A DNA stretch of 64,000 nucleotides from Apricaphanius iberus (taxonomy: Eukaryota > Chordata > Actinopteri > Cyprinodontiformes > Aphaniidae). Positions 30,362 to 39,200 of the stretch are shown here, in pieces; position 1 is the stretch's first letter; each line of letters starts with the position of its first letter. The stretch spans positions 620,001 through 684,000 of the forward strand of contig JAPXFQ010001786.1 in NCBI GenBank assembly GCA_028564705.1, read 5' to 3'. Under the pieces are notes generated by a model that ran no database searches, had not been told where the DNA came from, and saw only the letters and a list, made by a program, of their open reading frames with translations. The position numbers and the translations under genes were made by a program.

Positions 30362-30707
30362 ATATATGTAATAAATCAACCCTGTTACCTGGTCTGCTTT
30401 CAGGTATAAATTGTTCGGCGACGGGCAATCCCTGGATATTATGTAAAAATAGAAATAGGGATTTTACCAACATCCAGCACTCGCGTTAATTCAGCATCTA
30501 GTTCTGGAGACATTTAAAAAAGTTGAATCGATGGTTTTAAATTATAGAGAAATAAAATAATCATGTCACTCACCTGCATCGTATTCTTGACTCTGATGTA
30601 CCTGGGCTTGTTCTAAATAAAAAGAACACACTCGTGTTTTTTTAAAGATGATTTAAACCGTGCGGGTAACTTATTCATTATTATTTTTTACCCCTGTATA
30701 TGATCAT
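29328..30707 (-). CDS. Candidate multi-exon acidic gene made of mini-exons upstream of polB
   Basis: On the minus strand, short open segments are each bounded by AG and GT(A/G/T). They are 30692-30707 (initiator ATG), 30574-30612 (39 nt), 30468-30503 (36), 30253-30285 (33), 30008-30151 (144), 29856-29906 (51), 29704-29754 (51), 29575-29622 (48) and 29328-29461 (134). All internal ones are multiples of three, enter and leave in phase 1, and stay open when followed in order. Donors are good (GCAG|GTGAGT, CAGG|GTGAAT, G|GTTAGT three times). Introns are mostly 70-113 nt. A further piece at 30389-30431 (43 nt) breaks the frame. The composition is acidic and hydrophilic, except the last exon (HLMVTVCFGKSICQYEPDDC). 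The product is unknown. The model is inferred from splice consensus only. Confidence 0.55.
29508..29535. repeat. (CA)n microsatellite
   Basis: About 14 CA dinucleotides in a candidate intron of the mini-exon array. Two (TA)n tracts occur at about 30192-30226 and 30318-30356 in or next to other introns. Confidence 0.9.
29704..30007 (-). repeat. Tandem duplication of an intron-exon cassette (152-bp unit)
   Basis: Two units, each a 101-nt intron (29907-30007; 29755-29855) followed by a 51-nt exon (29856-29906; 29704-29754). The introns are closely similar (both start GTTAGTGTTAATAC and contain ATTTTTTAAGCATAACAA before a CATC(A/G)CACAG acceptor). The exons are more diverged but keep length, phase and the start AATC(G/A). 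A third GTTAGTGTTAATAC donor follows the second exon. Confidence 0.85.
30042..30137 (-). repeat. GAA/CTT trinucleotide tract within the 144-nt candidate exon
   Basis: CTT runs interrupted by CTG at regular spacing read on the minus strand as GAA runs with single GCA codons. This encodes a long glutamate tract with spaced alanines. The frame agrees with both flanks of the exon. Confidence 0.9.
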
Positions 30708-31135
30708 CTTTGCTCCGCTGTGATGGTAATGCTCTGTTTCCAGCGTTAAACGAGTTTCCAGCGTTAAAACGAGTTGGTCTTATAACACTGCTAAAAGCAA
30801 GGGGTCTGATCGGAACAGACAACCCGCAGGTCACACCCTGCTTTTCCCCCATCAGGCGAACATCCGTATAGAATTTCACCTTACCATTTGTTGTGCTCAA
30901 CCAACAAACACATAACCATCTGTTGTGCTCAACCAACAAACACCTGTATAGAGCTTCACATAAATATTTTTTGTTTGTTTTTTTTGAGTGGCTGCTGTCG
31001 ATCAGACACACTCTCAACACCCCATCTGACAAAAACAGTCGTAGAGGAAGAATGGAGCTGTCACACGGAGACGCCAGTTTTTTTTATAGAAACGGGATGG
31101 GGCGCATTCTTATAACCATTCACTGTTGTACGTAA

Positions 31136-31885
31136 AGAAGATTGAACGAATCCGACCAGTAGACCTTGATTTCTTTTTTTTTTTTTTTTGTATTTTTAAA
31201 GCAGAGTTTTGCATGCTCTAACCATTTTCTTTTTTTGAGAACAACATAACATAAATGCTCTTTATAATTCTACTTTCTCTGCAGATGTGCGTAGCAAATC
31301 ATTTTTTTGAGTTTAGAGAAAGTCTAATTCTATGTTTTAATTTAAGTGTCAAGTAGAGAATCGTGCGCACACTGAGGAAGCGCGCTTTTCAAAATAAACC
31401 ACATAGAAATGTTTTTTTTTTTTTTCACCATAGATAACACACAAAAAGTAGTTGATTTAGTATTTAAAACCCTAAAGGGATGCGTTTAAAGTTATTTTCA
31501 AAGTTGTTTTTAAAGGTATTAATAGTTTAATCATTATGCATTGGGAGATGTGCTTAAAGTTGCTTAAACTTTAGAGTTTAAACAAAGTTTAATTATCATG
31601 CATTGGGGGAATTTAGTATTTAGAGTCTATTGTTTAGAATAAAATAGACGCGCTTTGAGGAATTTGTTTACAATTGTCATGCATTGTGGAACTTTTGCTT
31701 AAAGTTAAGATTAAAAAATAAAACATGCTATATGTAGGGAATTTTGTTTAAAGTTACTTAGAGTTTAGAAATTTTATTTTAAAGATAGATGGGTTGTCAC
31801 CTTTTTTAGGCCGATCACAGATGAATCACAACACCGTCCAACTGGCTCTGTCTCTTTTCTAAAAGAAAAGAGTCCCGATGGTTCT
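31136..31885. other. AT-rich interval between the mini-exon array and the right TIR
   Basis: No gene was found. Poly(T) runs lie at 31170-31188 and 31410-31426. From 31440 to 31780 a loose repeat contains (T)CAT(T)ATGCATTGGG-type sequence at about 31531, 31596 and 31678, each near TTTAAAGTT/GCTTAAAGTT blocks. It could be a promoter or origin-proximal region for the leftward genes, but nothing proves it. Confidence 0.45.
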
Positions 31886-32772
31886 TTTTCTCTATTTAAA
31901 AGCAGAAAACCCTCGACTCCACCTTTCCTAGCAAACACTGCCTCAATACTGTTTGACGAATGTTGACATAAAGTTGTCCCGGGGGGTGGAACCTAACCCT
32001 CCCTTCTCCTATGGAGGTCCCCTCCCTCCTCATCCCACTGTTAACCCCCTCTCAATACCTGTTTGACGAACGTTTGACATAAAGTTTTTGCCCTGGGGTG
32101 AACCCTAACCCCCCTTCCTCCTCTGGAGGTCCCCCCTCCCTCTCCCACCTGTTAACCCCCTCTCAATACCAGTTTGACGAGCGTTTGACATAAAGTTTTT
32201 GCCCTGGGGGTGAACCCTAACCCCCCCTTCCTCCTCTGGAAGTCCCCCTCCCTCCCCACCTGTTAACCCCCTATCAATACCAGTTTGCATGAGTGTTTGT
32301 TTGACATAAAGTTTTTGCCCGGGGGGTGAACCCTAACCCCACTTCCTCCTCTGGAGGTCCCCCCTCCCTCTCCCACCTGTTAACCCCCTCTCAATACCAG
32401 TTTGATGAGTGTTTGACATAAAGTTTTTGCCCGGGGGGTGAACCCTAACCCCCCTTCCTCCTCTGGAGGTCCCCCTCCCTCTCTCCCACCTGTTAACCCC
32501 CTCTCAATACCAGTTTGATGAGTGTTTGACATAAAGTTTTTGCCCGGGGGGTGAACCCTAACCCCCCTTCCTCCTCTGGAGGTCCCCCTCCCTCTCTCCC
32601 ACCTGTTAACCCCTCATGCTGACCTTTGACCCCTCCCTCTCCCCCTCTTTGACCCCCCTTCCTCCTCCGGAAGCCCCCCCTCTCCATTTTTGATCATCTA
32701 CTCATGCTGACCTTTAATCCATCGATCAAATCGCACATTCCTGAGTGACATAATATGGGGCTATATTCTTCT
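31886..32772 (-). repeat. Right terminal inverted repeat with about six subrepeats
   Basis: Reverse complement of the left TIR, with an extra subrepeat copy (phase marker near 31965, 32075, 32190, 32305, 32415 and 32530). One outer unit carries a short insertion (GTGTTTGTTTGACAT near 32292). The innermost unit has diverged (GTTGTCCCGGGGGG). The outermost 80 bp are identical to the left end. Confidence 0.92.
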
Positions 32773-32778
32773 TAGGAC
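32773..32778. repeat. Right target-site duplication TAGGAC of the Maverick
   Basis: Identical to 15575-15580. The L1 ORF2 reading frame resumes immediately after it. Confidence 0.95.
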
Positions 32779-34568
32779 TAATAATCAAACATCATCAAGT
32801 TTTTTCCTTCAGAAAGGTACCAGGCAGGGATGTCCATATTCTCCCTCCCTCTTTGCTATTTTTATTGAGCCATTAGCAGCAGCAATCGGGCAAACTAATA
32901 ATATTAAAAGTATATTATGCAACAAAATAGAATATAAAATTAGTCTGTATGCAGATGATGTACTACTTTTTCTACAGCATTCACAAATTTCTCTCTCTCG
33001 GGTAATCGAGTTGATAAATTCTTATTCAAGAGTTTCAGACTATTCCATAAATTCGTTAAAATCTACAGTCTTTTCAATCAACTTTCTAGGGTCCCTTTGC
33101 TATGCAACTCCGGTCAGGAAATATTACATATTTAGGTATCCATATCTCACCAAGACTCGCAGTCTTATTAAAGCTAAACTACATCCCACTTTTAAAAAAA
33201 GTGGAAGATGATCTTGCTAGATGGAAATCCCTTCCCATATCTCCTATTGGAAGAGTAGCTACAATAAAATAGTGGCTTTGCCTAGAATCAATTATTTATT
33301 CTCAATGATCCCAAGCAAACCATGACTCGATTGGTTTAGATCTCTGGAATCTTTTGTTTCTAAATTTCTTTGGAAAGATAAACCCCCACGTATCCGCTTA
33401 AAAACACTGCAGAAGTCCAAAGATAAGAGGTCCAGACCTACCAACCTTTGGTCATTATTTCTTAGCCAACTGGCTCCAGTACATATCAAGATGGTTAAAA
33501 CACAGTTTCTCGATGAATCCTGGGTAGATGTTGAACAGACACTATGCAATAAGATAAAACTTTCAGATCTGCCGTTTATTAGCTCACATATAAAACAAAA
33601 TGAATGTTTTAAAAGTATCAGTATCAGCTCCTCTCTGACAGCTTGGTGGGAATTTCTTAAAATGACAGAGACATAACTAAATCATGCACACGTACACCCA
33701 TCTGGAATAACCCGGACATCTTCCAAAAAAAGGCATGATCAATTTTCCAAACTGGAGTTGTAAAGTAAATTGAATACCTGGAGCACATATTTGATGGAAC
33801 AGACTTCATCCCATTTAATACACTGGTTACACAATACGGAATTAACAAGAGTAAATTCTTAGAATATCAACAAATTAAATCAATCAGAAAAAATAAATTT
33901 AGGCTCAATACGGTTGAATTGCAAATTCCAGAAAAAGTTTTAGACTGTCTTAATTTCAAACCTCCCAAACTGCTATCTAAAATATACAAAACATTAAATA
34001 TAATAGATGAATAGCCCTTCCTATTTCAAAGTGGGAGACGGACTTGTCCATCTCATTTGACCAAAACCTCTGGTCTCAGATTTCTTTAAGAACCTTTAAA
34101 AATCCTAATCTACCATTAATACAATATAAAATCCTTCATAGAGTACATTATACAGGCCAACAGATGTTCAAGATGGGATTTACGCCGTCTGATACCTGTT
34201 TACAATGTACAAGCAATCAACCAGACAATTATATTCATGCTCTTTGGTTCTGCCCACCTTTCAAGAAATACTGGTAGCAGATATGTTAAGACCTATCAAA
34301 GTGTCTAAAATGTAATATCAAACATTCTCCCACAGTTTGCTTGCTGGGAAATTTAGATGAAGTTACCATGGATACAAAGTCTATGCAATTAGTTCACATT
34401 GCCGTATGCATCGCTAAGAAAAATTTCCTCTTGAAATGGAAAAATAAAAATACTCCGAATATTAATCAATATAGAGATCGCCTTTTGGATTACATTGGTC
34501 TAGAAATGGCTTCTGCCTCCACATCTGATCAATCTTTCTGGTCTGCCTTGATCAGCTCCATCACCTAG
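32773..34568 (+). pseudogene. L1 ORF2, second half of RT and C-terminal region
   Basis: The frame carries FFLQKGTRQGCPYSPSLFAI (motif B) and KISLYADDVLLFLQ (motif C catalytic pair). After frame changes it has DDLARWKSLPISPIGRVATIK, the thumb region, and then IPLIQYKILHR-like sequence. The C-terminal Cys/His knuckle (CLQC...H.LWFCP at 34195-34255) and an end at the stop 34566-34568 (SFWSALISSIT) complete it. This is the continuation of the ORF2 cut at 15580. Several stops and frameshifts (for example at 33206 and 34014) make it inactive. Confidence 0.87.
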
Positions 34569-36731
34569 TGGGGCATGGCCTTAGATTTTGTTCTGTGGGA
34601 TGTGGTTGCTGATATGGAGCTTAAGGGTTGGTGGCATCTGCGAGGTGTCCTCAGGGCTGGGTCTGTTTGCGGTTGGGGCAGTAGGTGCCATGGCTTTGAC
34701 CTGGGGTGGGACTTTGGGGGCTTTGGGTCGTGACTCCTAGTGGCTGCGGTCGGCCGGTGGTCGGCGGGCGCTGCTGCCTTTTCCATCTCCCTGGGCTGGT
34801 TCTTGTCACTGGCTCCCCGATGGCCCCTTGCCGTGCCTGCGCGTCGGGGTGTGGGCGGGTGGGCGTCGTCTCTGGGCCCAATCAGCCATATTGGCACTGG
34901 ACATGGCCCCTGGATCTTGGTCCAAGTACTCTGTCGGTCGGCCCCCCATGGTCGGCTGGCCGCGTGGTGGTGTGTGGGCTGGTGGATCGAGGTGCTGGAT
35001 TCGGTTGCCTCCCGGCCATCGAGCGTTAGTAGCAAGCCTGGTGGATGGAGGCCTTGGGGGTCGGCTGCCTGGGGCTTCGGTCTGCTCACGGGCCCGGCGT
35101 GGCATGTCCGGGGTATCCGAGTTGGTGGTGCGCTGGGTTCCTGCCTCAGTGCGGGGGTCTTTGTTGCACTGGCAGTGCTTGGGGCCTCTCTTGTTGGCGG
35201 GGGGGCGTTTACCATCTAGCACAGGTGTTCTCCCTAACCAGGGTGCACTTGGACGGAGGCAGGGTGGGCAAAACTCAGCCTGGGTGTCTAGTGTCCTGTT
35301 TTGTTAGTAGTCTGCCTGTGGTGCCAGTTCCCACTGCTTAACTGCATCCAGACACTGAGGGCCCTGGGTGGGAGATGGGGTGCCCGGCAGCATTCCAATG
35401 TCCCACCCCACTGTTTTAAGTGCATATTAGAACAACACGCAACAACACCACAATCAAGCTGGGGGTCTTCCCACACCCCTGTTCGTTGGGTCATTAGGGG
35501 TTGGAGCCCGGATGGCCGTTTCTTCGGGGGTGTGGGCTGGTGGTCTACTCTTGCTGAGGTGGGGGCCATGGCGGTTTGCTTGTCCCAATCCTGGTGACCA
35601 AGGGGTTCGTCTACCCGGGTGCAGGAGCAGGTTGCTCTATTGGGGCATCTTTCACTGGGCCTGGGAGTATAGAGTATGTATGAAGCCTGGATGGTCCTGG
35701 CTGGGCTGGTGTGTCAGGCGGCGGCTGTTTTTCGGCCGAAGTCCTCCTTGAATTGACTTGGGCAACACTTATGGGGGTGCCGGGGTTGCAAGGTGGGTTT
35801 GTGCCGTTCGTTGGGCCGGTGGGGACTGTACCCAGGGGATGGTAGATCTGGGTGTCCAGCTGCTGGCTAGGTGTGGCTGCGGAGGGCGTATATCCACTGC
35901 GGCTTTTACTGTGGCTCCCTGGCATGTGTGTGTGTGGGGCGGTCTGGGTTGTTGGCGGTGGGGATTGGTCCGGAGTGGCGATGGCGTATGTCGTCCGTCG
36001 GCCGGCTGCGGGTACATCCTGCCTTGCGGCGGTGGCGGGGAGCCCGTGGCTCGTCCCTGCCATCTCCCGGGCCCCAGCATTGCTGTTTGTGGGTGTTCTC
36101 CTGGGGCTTCCATCTGTTCCTCTCTTGGTGGGTGATCGGCCCTGTGCTGGTCCACCTGTGGCTCCTGCGCTCTGTAGGACTCTGGACGCGTGCGTCTTCT
36201 GCCTCCTTCATGTCTGAATCCATTCCTGTAGGACGTATTGACGCTTCCTTACGCCAGCTATCAATCACTTGCATGGGGAAATCTTATTCACACCTGCATG
36301 CTCGCACACAAACATAGTTGTGGGGATACTGGTGAGTACGGACATATCTTGAGCTGAGGTTATCGTCATTAGTTAGTTGTTACCAGGAGCTTTCCAGGAA
36401 CATTAGTCTTGTGTTCATTAATCCATTTTTGTGTGTAGTGGATGTGTAACTCTCAGTTTATATTACTTGATCCGTTTGGTTAATGTTGTTCTGTTCTATT
36501 GGTGGTTTTTGTTTATTTTGTTTTCTCACTTCTCTGCCGTCCAACAGAGGTGGAGGACTGGTATGTTTTCTTGTGTTCTTTGTTTACCTCCCTATCTTGT
36601 ATCGTCAGTTCACACTTCTACCGGTCCTGTTTATCTTCTTCATCTTCTTCCTTTCTACCTTCTTATCTCAATTGCGTGTCCATAACTTCAAGAAATTAAA
36701 TCCACAGTAATCACTAAGAAAAAAAAAAAAG
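34569..36731 (+). other. GC-rich 3'UTR of the L1 element and poly(A) tail
   Basis: It begins right after the ORF2 stop and is G-rich on the plus strand. It ends ATTAAATCCACAGTAATCAC followed by a run of A at about 36719-36731. The long open frames on both strands here arise from high GC content and carry no recognisable domain. Copies of the same UTR occur at 55085-55600 (plus) and 56253-58330 (minus), which confirms that it is part of a repeat. Confidence 0.8.
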
Positions 36732-36739
36732 ATATTTTG

Positions 36740-36990
36740 CATGTGTATTGCTCCAAAACACAAGACCATGTCCACCTCTAATTGGCTGAGAAAAACAAAA
36801 CAAAGACTTTGGAGTTGCCCAGTAAATTTCCTGACTTAAATCTTATTGATATTCTGTGGCATGACCTTAAAAACTTGGTTCAAAAATAAATTAGGAAGAG
36901 GGCAAACACTGCTTCACATCACTGCATATAGTCTTGGATCACTTAAAAAGTGACCACTCCTTTTTGAATATCCTTAAACTTGTGTTTCCG
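36740..36990 (+). pseudogene. Tc1-like transposase remnant
   Basis: One frame reads TKTLELPSKFPDLNLIDILW then HDLKNLVQK. This is a decayed form of the Tc1 (W)PSxSPDLNPIExLW box around the catalytic Glu, here changed to Asp. Only this C-terminal scrap is visible. Confidence 0.65.
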
Positions 36991-37344
36991 CTCTCTAGGA
37001 AAACATACTCGGTTTTGTAACACACAACCCCTGCTTTTACATGAGAAAATATCTCAGCTTCTCTCTCCATTTATTACCCAGTGCCCCAAACAAATCCAGA
37101 GTTAATTAAAAGGGGAAATCCCAAAGGTCTTCAGGCAGAGACACATACACTCTTTTGTTTTCTTTCATGCCCATATGCACAAAATACACACACACACACA
37201 GATTGAGTGTCTTTTACCTTTATGTGGCAGTGAAGGATTAGTAGAGGTTGTTCTCCGATTGGAGTGCTTGCTGGCTGGCAGAGACTGATCGAGCACAAGC
37301 AATCTTAGTTTAAACATTACCGAGCAAAGGCGTAACTAAATTAA
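36991..37344. other. Interval without a gene
   Basis: Unassigned sequence with a short (AC)n run near 37187-37200. I see no gene. Confidence 0.35.
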
Positions 37345-38688
37345 TTAACTTCATTAACTATAGACCGATATCTAATCTTCCCTTTTTATCTAAAATTATT
37401 GAAAAAATAGTGGCACACCAGATCATTTAAACAAGAGCATTTAAACAATAATGGGCTGTTGGAGAAGTTTCAGTCAGGCTTTAGAGCTCATCATAGCACT
37501 GAAACAGCTCTGGTGAAGGTTACTAATGATATTCTCATAGCCTCAGACAATGGACTGGTGACCATTTTGGTCCTGTTAGATCTCAGTGCTGCCTTTGACA
37601 CTGTTGATCACAATATTCTCATAGAAAGGCTTCAAAGTGTCGGTATAAAAGGAACAGCACTAGGCTGGTTTAAGTCTTATTTGTCTAACAGATTTCAGTT
37701 TGTTCAGGTAAATGATTAATCTTCCTCAACCTCAGTAGTTACTTGCGGCGTACCACAGGGTTCAGTGCTTGGGCCGATTCTTTTTACTGTATATATGCTT
37801 CCTATTGGTAAAATAATTAGGCAGCATGGGATAAATTTCCATAGTTACACAGATGATACACAGCTATATCTATCCATAAATCCTGACGAATCCAATCAGT
37901 TAGATAGACTACAGGCATGTCAGGAAGACATAAAAATTTGGATGACTCTAAACTTCTTGCTTCGGAATTCTGATAAAACAGAAGTTGTCGTCTTTGGACC
38001 AGAAGCTCTGAAAAAGAAACTAGTTAGTCAACCTCTTCACCTGGACGGCATTAAATTAGCCTCCAGTGATAAAGCAAAGAACCTCTGTGTTATTTTTGAC
38101 CAAGATATGTCATTTAGATCTCACATTAAAGAAGTCTCTAGAATTTCCTTTTTTCACCTTAGGAATATTGCAAAAATTAGACCCATCCTGTCCAGGAGTG
38201 ATGCTGAAAAACTAGTCCATGCCTTTGTTACTTCAAGGCTGGATTACTGTAACTCTTTATTATCAGGTAGTCCACAGAATACAATTAAAAGTCTTCAGTT
38301 AGTCCAAAATGCTGCTGCTAGGATTCTGATGAATATTAAAAGAAGAGATCACATTTACCCTGTTTTAGATTCTCTTTACTGGCTCCCAGTGAGATCTAGA
38401 ATAGAATTCAAGATCCTCCTTCTGATATATAAAGCTCTTAATTATCTAGCTCCATCATACATAAGAGACCTGATTGTTCCATATGTTCCTAACAGAGCCC
38501 TTCGCTCTCAGACTGCAAGTTTACTGGTAGTTCCTAGGATTTCTAAAAGTAGAATCGGTGGCAGATCTTTCAGCTATCAGGCTCCCCTCCTATGGAACCA
38601 GCTCCCAGGGTTGGTTCGTGAAGCAGACAACTTGTGTATCTTTAAAACTAGGCTTAAAACTTTTCTCTTTCACAAACCTTACAGTTAG
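37345..38688 (+). pseudogene. L2 reverse transcriptase with a few stops
   Basis: Motifs in order: [36 protein letters not shown] (motif A), CGVPQGSVLGPILF (motif B), SYTDDTQLYL (motif C, Tyr-Thr-Asp-Asp instead of the usual Ala) and [34 protein letters not shown] and the end LFHKPYS follow. Stops occur near 37428 and at 37717-37719, both in an otherwise continuous frame, so the copy is only lightly damaged. Confidence 0.88.
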
Positions 38689-39200
38689 AGACAGGTTAAT
38701 AGGTAGTTAGAGACAGGTTAGACAGGTAGCTAGGAAGATGTGTTGTCAGTTCAAGCGCTAACCTGTTTTCTCTTAGTCTCTTCTTATAGTAGGTGCTCCT
38801 GACCCGCCCTGCTTGACGCCCCTGACTAAGATGGCATTGCAGTGAGGGAAAGTCCTCCACGTCCTGGAACAAACTTCTGCATCAGTTCTGTTGCTCTTTC
38901 TGTGTCTCTGTTCTGTATCTCTGTTTTGTATTCTCTAAACCACAGACGGTCTCGGCAGATGACCGCTTGTGCTGAGCCTGGTTCTGCCGGAGGTTTCTTC
39001 CTGTTAAAAGGGAGTTTTTCCTTTCCACTGTCGCTTCATGCTTGCTCAGTGTGAGGGATTGCTGAGAATTACACGACGCAATCTTCTCTGGTTCTCTAAT
39101 TTCTACATTAAACATTGTATTGTAATAACTCTTTTTGTAAAGTGCGTTGAGATGACATCTGTTGTGAAACGGTGCTATATAAATAAAATGAATTGAATTA
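37345..39200 (+). mobile_element. 5'-truncated L2 LINE with complete 3' end
   Basis: It starts at the RT entry motif NYRPISNLPFLSKIIEKIV and runs through the RT into a 3'UTR. The UTR contains the GGTTCTGCCGGAGGTTTCTT block common in fish L2 elements and ends with GTGCGTTGAGATGACATCTG then ATAAATAAAATGAATTGAAT. The same 3'UTR appears inverted at 55601-56250. The endonuclease is missing. Confidence 0.9.

Larger units (their letters stand above)
15581..32772. mobile_element. Complete Maverick/Polinton (adintovirus-like) element
   Basis: It is 17,192 bp with perfect outer inverted termini (AGAAGAATATAGCCCCATAT at the left, its reverse complement at the right), long TIRs of about 0.8-0.9 kb and a 6-bp duplication. 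It encodes the diagnostic set: rve integrase, double-jelly-roll major capsid, penton-like protein, adenain-type protease, A32-like packaging ATPase and protein-primed polB. Size, gene set and duplication length agree with the class as known. Genes in the left half read rightward and those in the right half leftward. Only polB shows clear damage. Confidence 0.97.
13674..36731 (+). mobile_element. L1-type LINE split by the Maverick/Polinton
   Basis: ORF2 starts near 13674 with an APE endonuclease (FLTWNIHGSG), passes through the RT and is cut at 15580 by the Maverick. It resumes at 32773 with the next RT residues (QKGTRQGCP, then LYADD). ORF2 ends at 34568. It is followed by a GC-rich 3'UTR of about 2.1 kb and a poly(A) run near 36719-36731. 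Without the Maverick the LINE is about 5.9 kb. The 5'UTR and ORF1 are not recognised, so it may be 5'-truncated. Pyrimidine-rich sequence at 13340-13673 could be its leader. Confidence 0.87.

Noticed and set aside
30389..30431. 43-nt segment as a regular member of the mini-exon chain
   Set aside because: It has splice-like borders, but its length is not a multiple of three, it would add an in-frame stop, and it lies only 36 nt from the previous exon. It is skipped in the model and may be a decayed exon.
30688..31032. 114-codon frame upstream of the mini-exon array
   Set aside because: It starts with TTG, has no in-frame ATG near its start and contains simple repeated pieces (AACGCTGGAAACTCG). 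Its end overlaps the candidate first exon in another frame.
15581..32772. Integrated adenovirus
   Set aside because: The protease and minor proteins are adenovirus-like, but the presence of rve integrase, A32-like ATPase and long TIRs with a 6-bp duplication fits Maverick/Polinton instead.
34565..36317. Long GC-rich open frames on both strands (up to about 216 codons)
   Set aside because: They overlap on both strands, are Pro/Arg- or Gly/Trp-rich, and lie in the 3'UTR of an L1 that is repeated at 55085 and 56253-58330. No conserved frame or domain.
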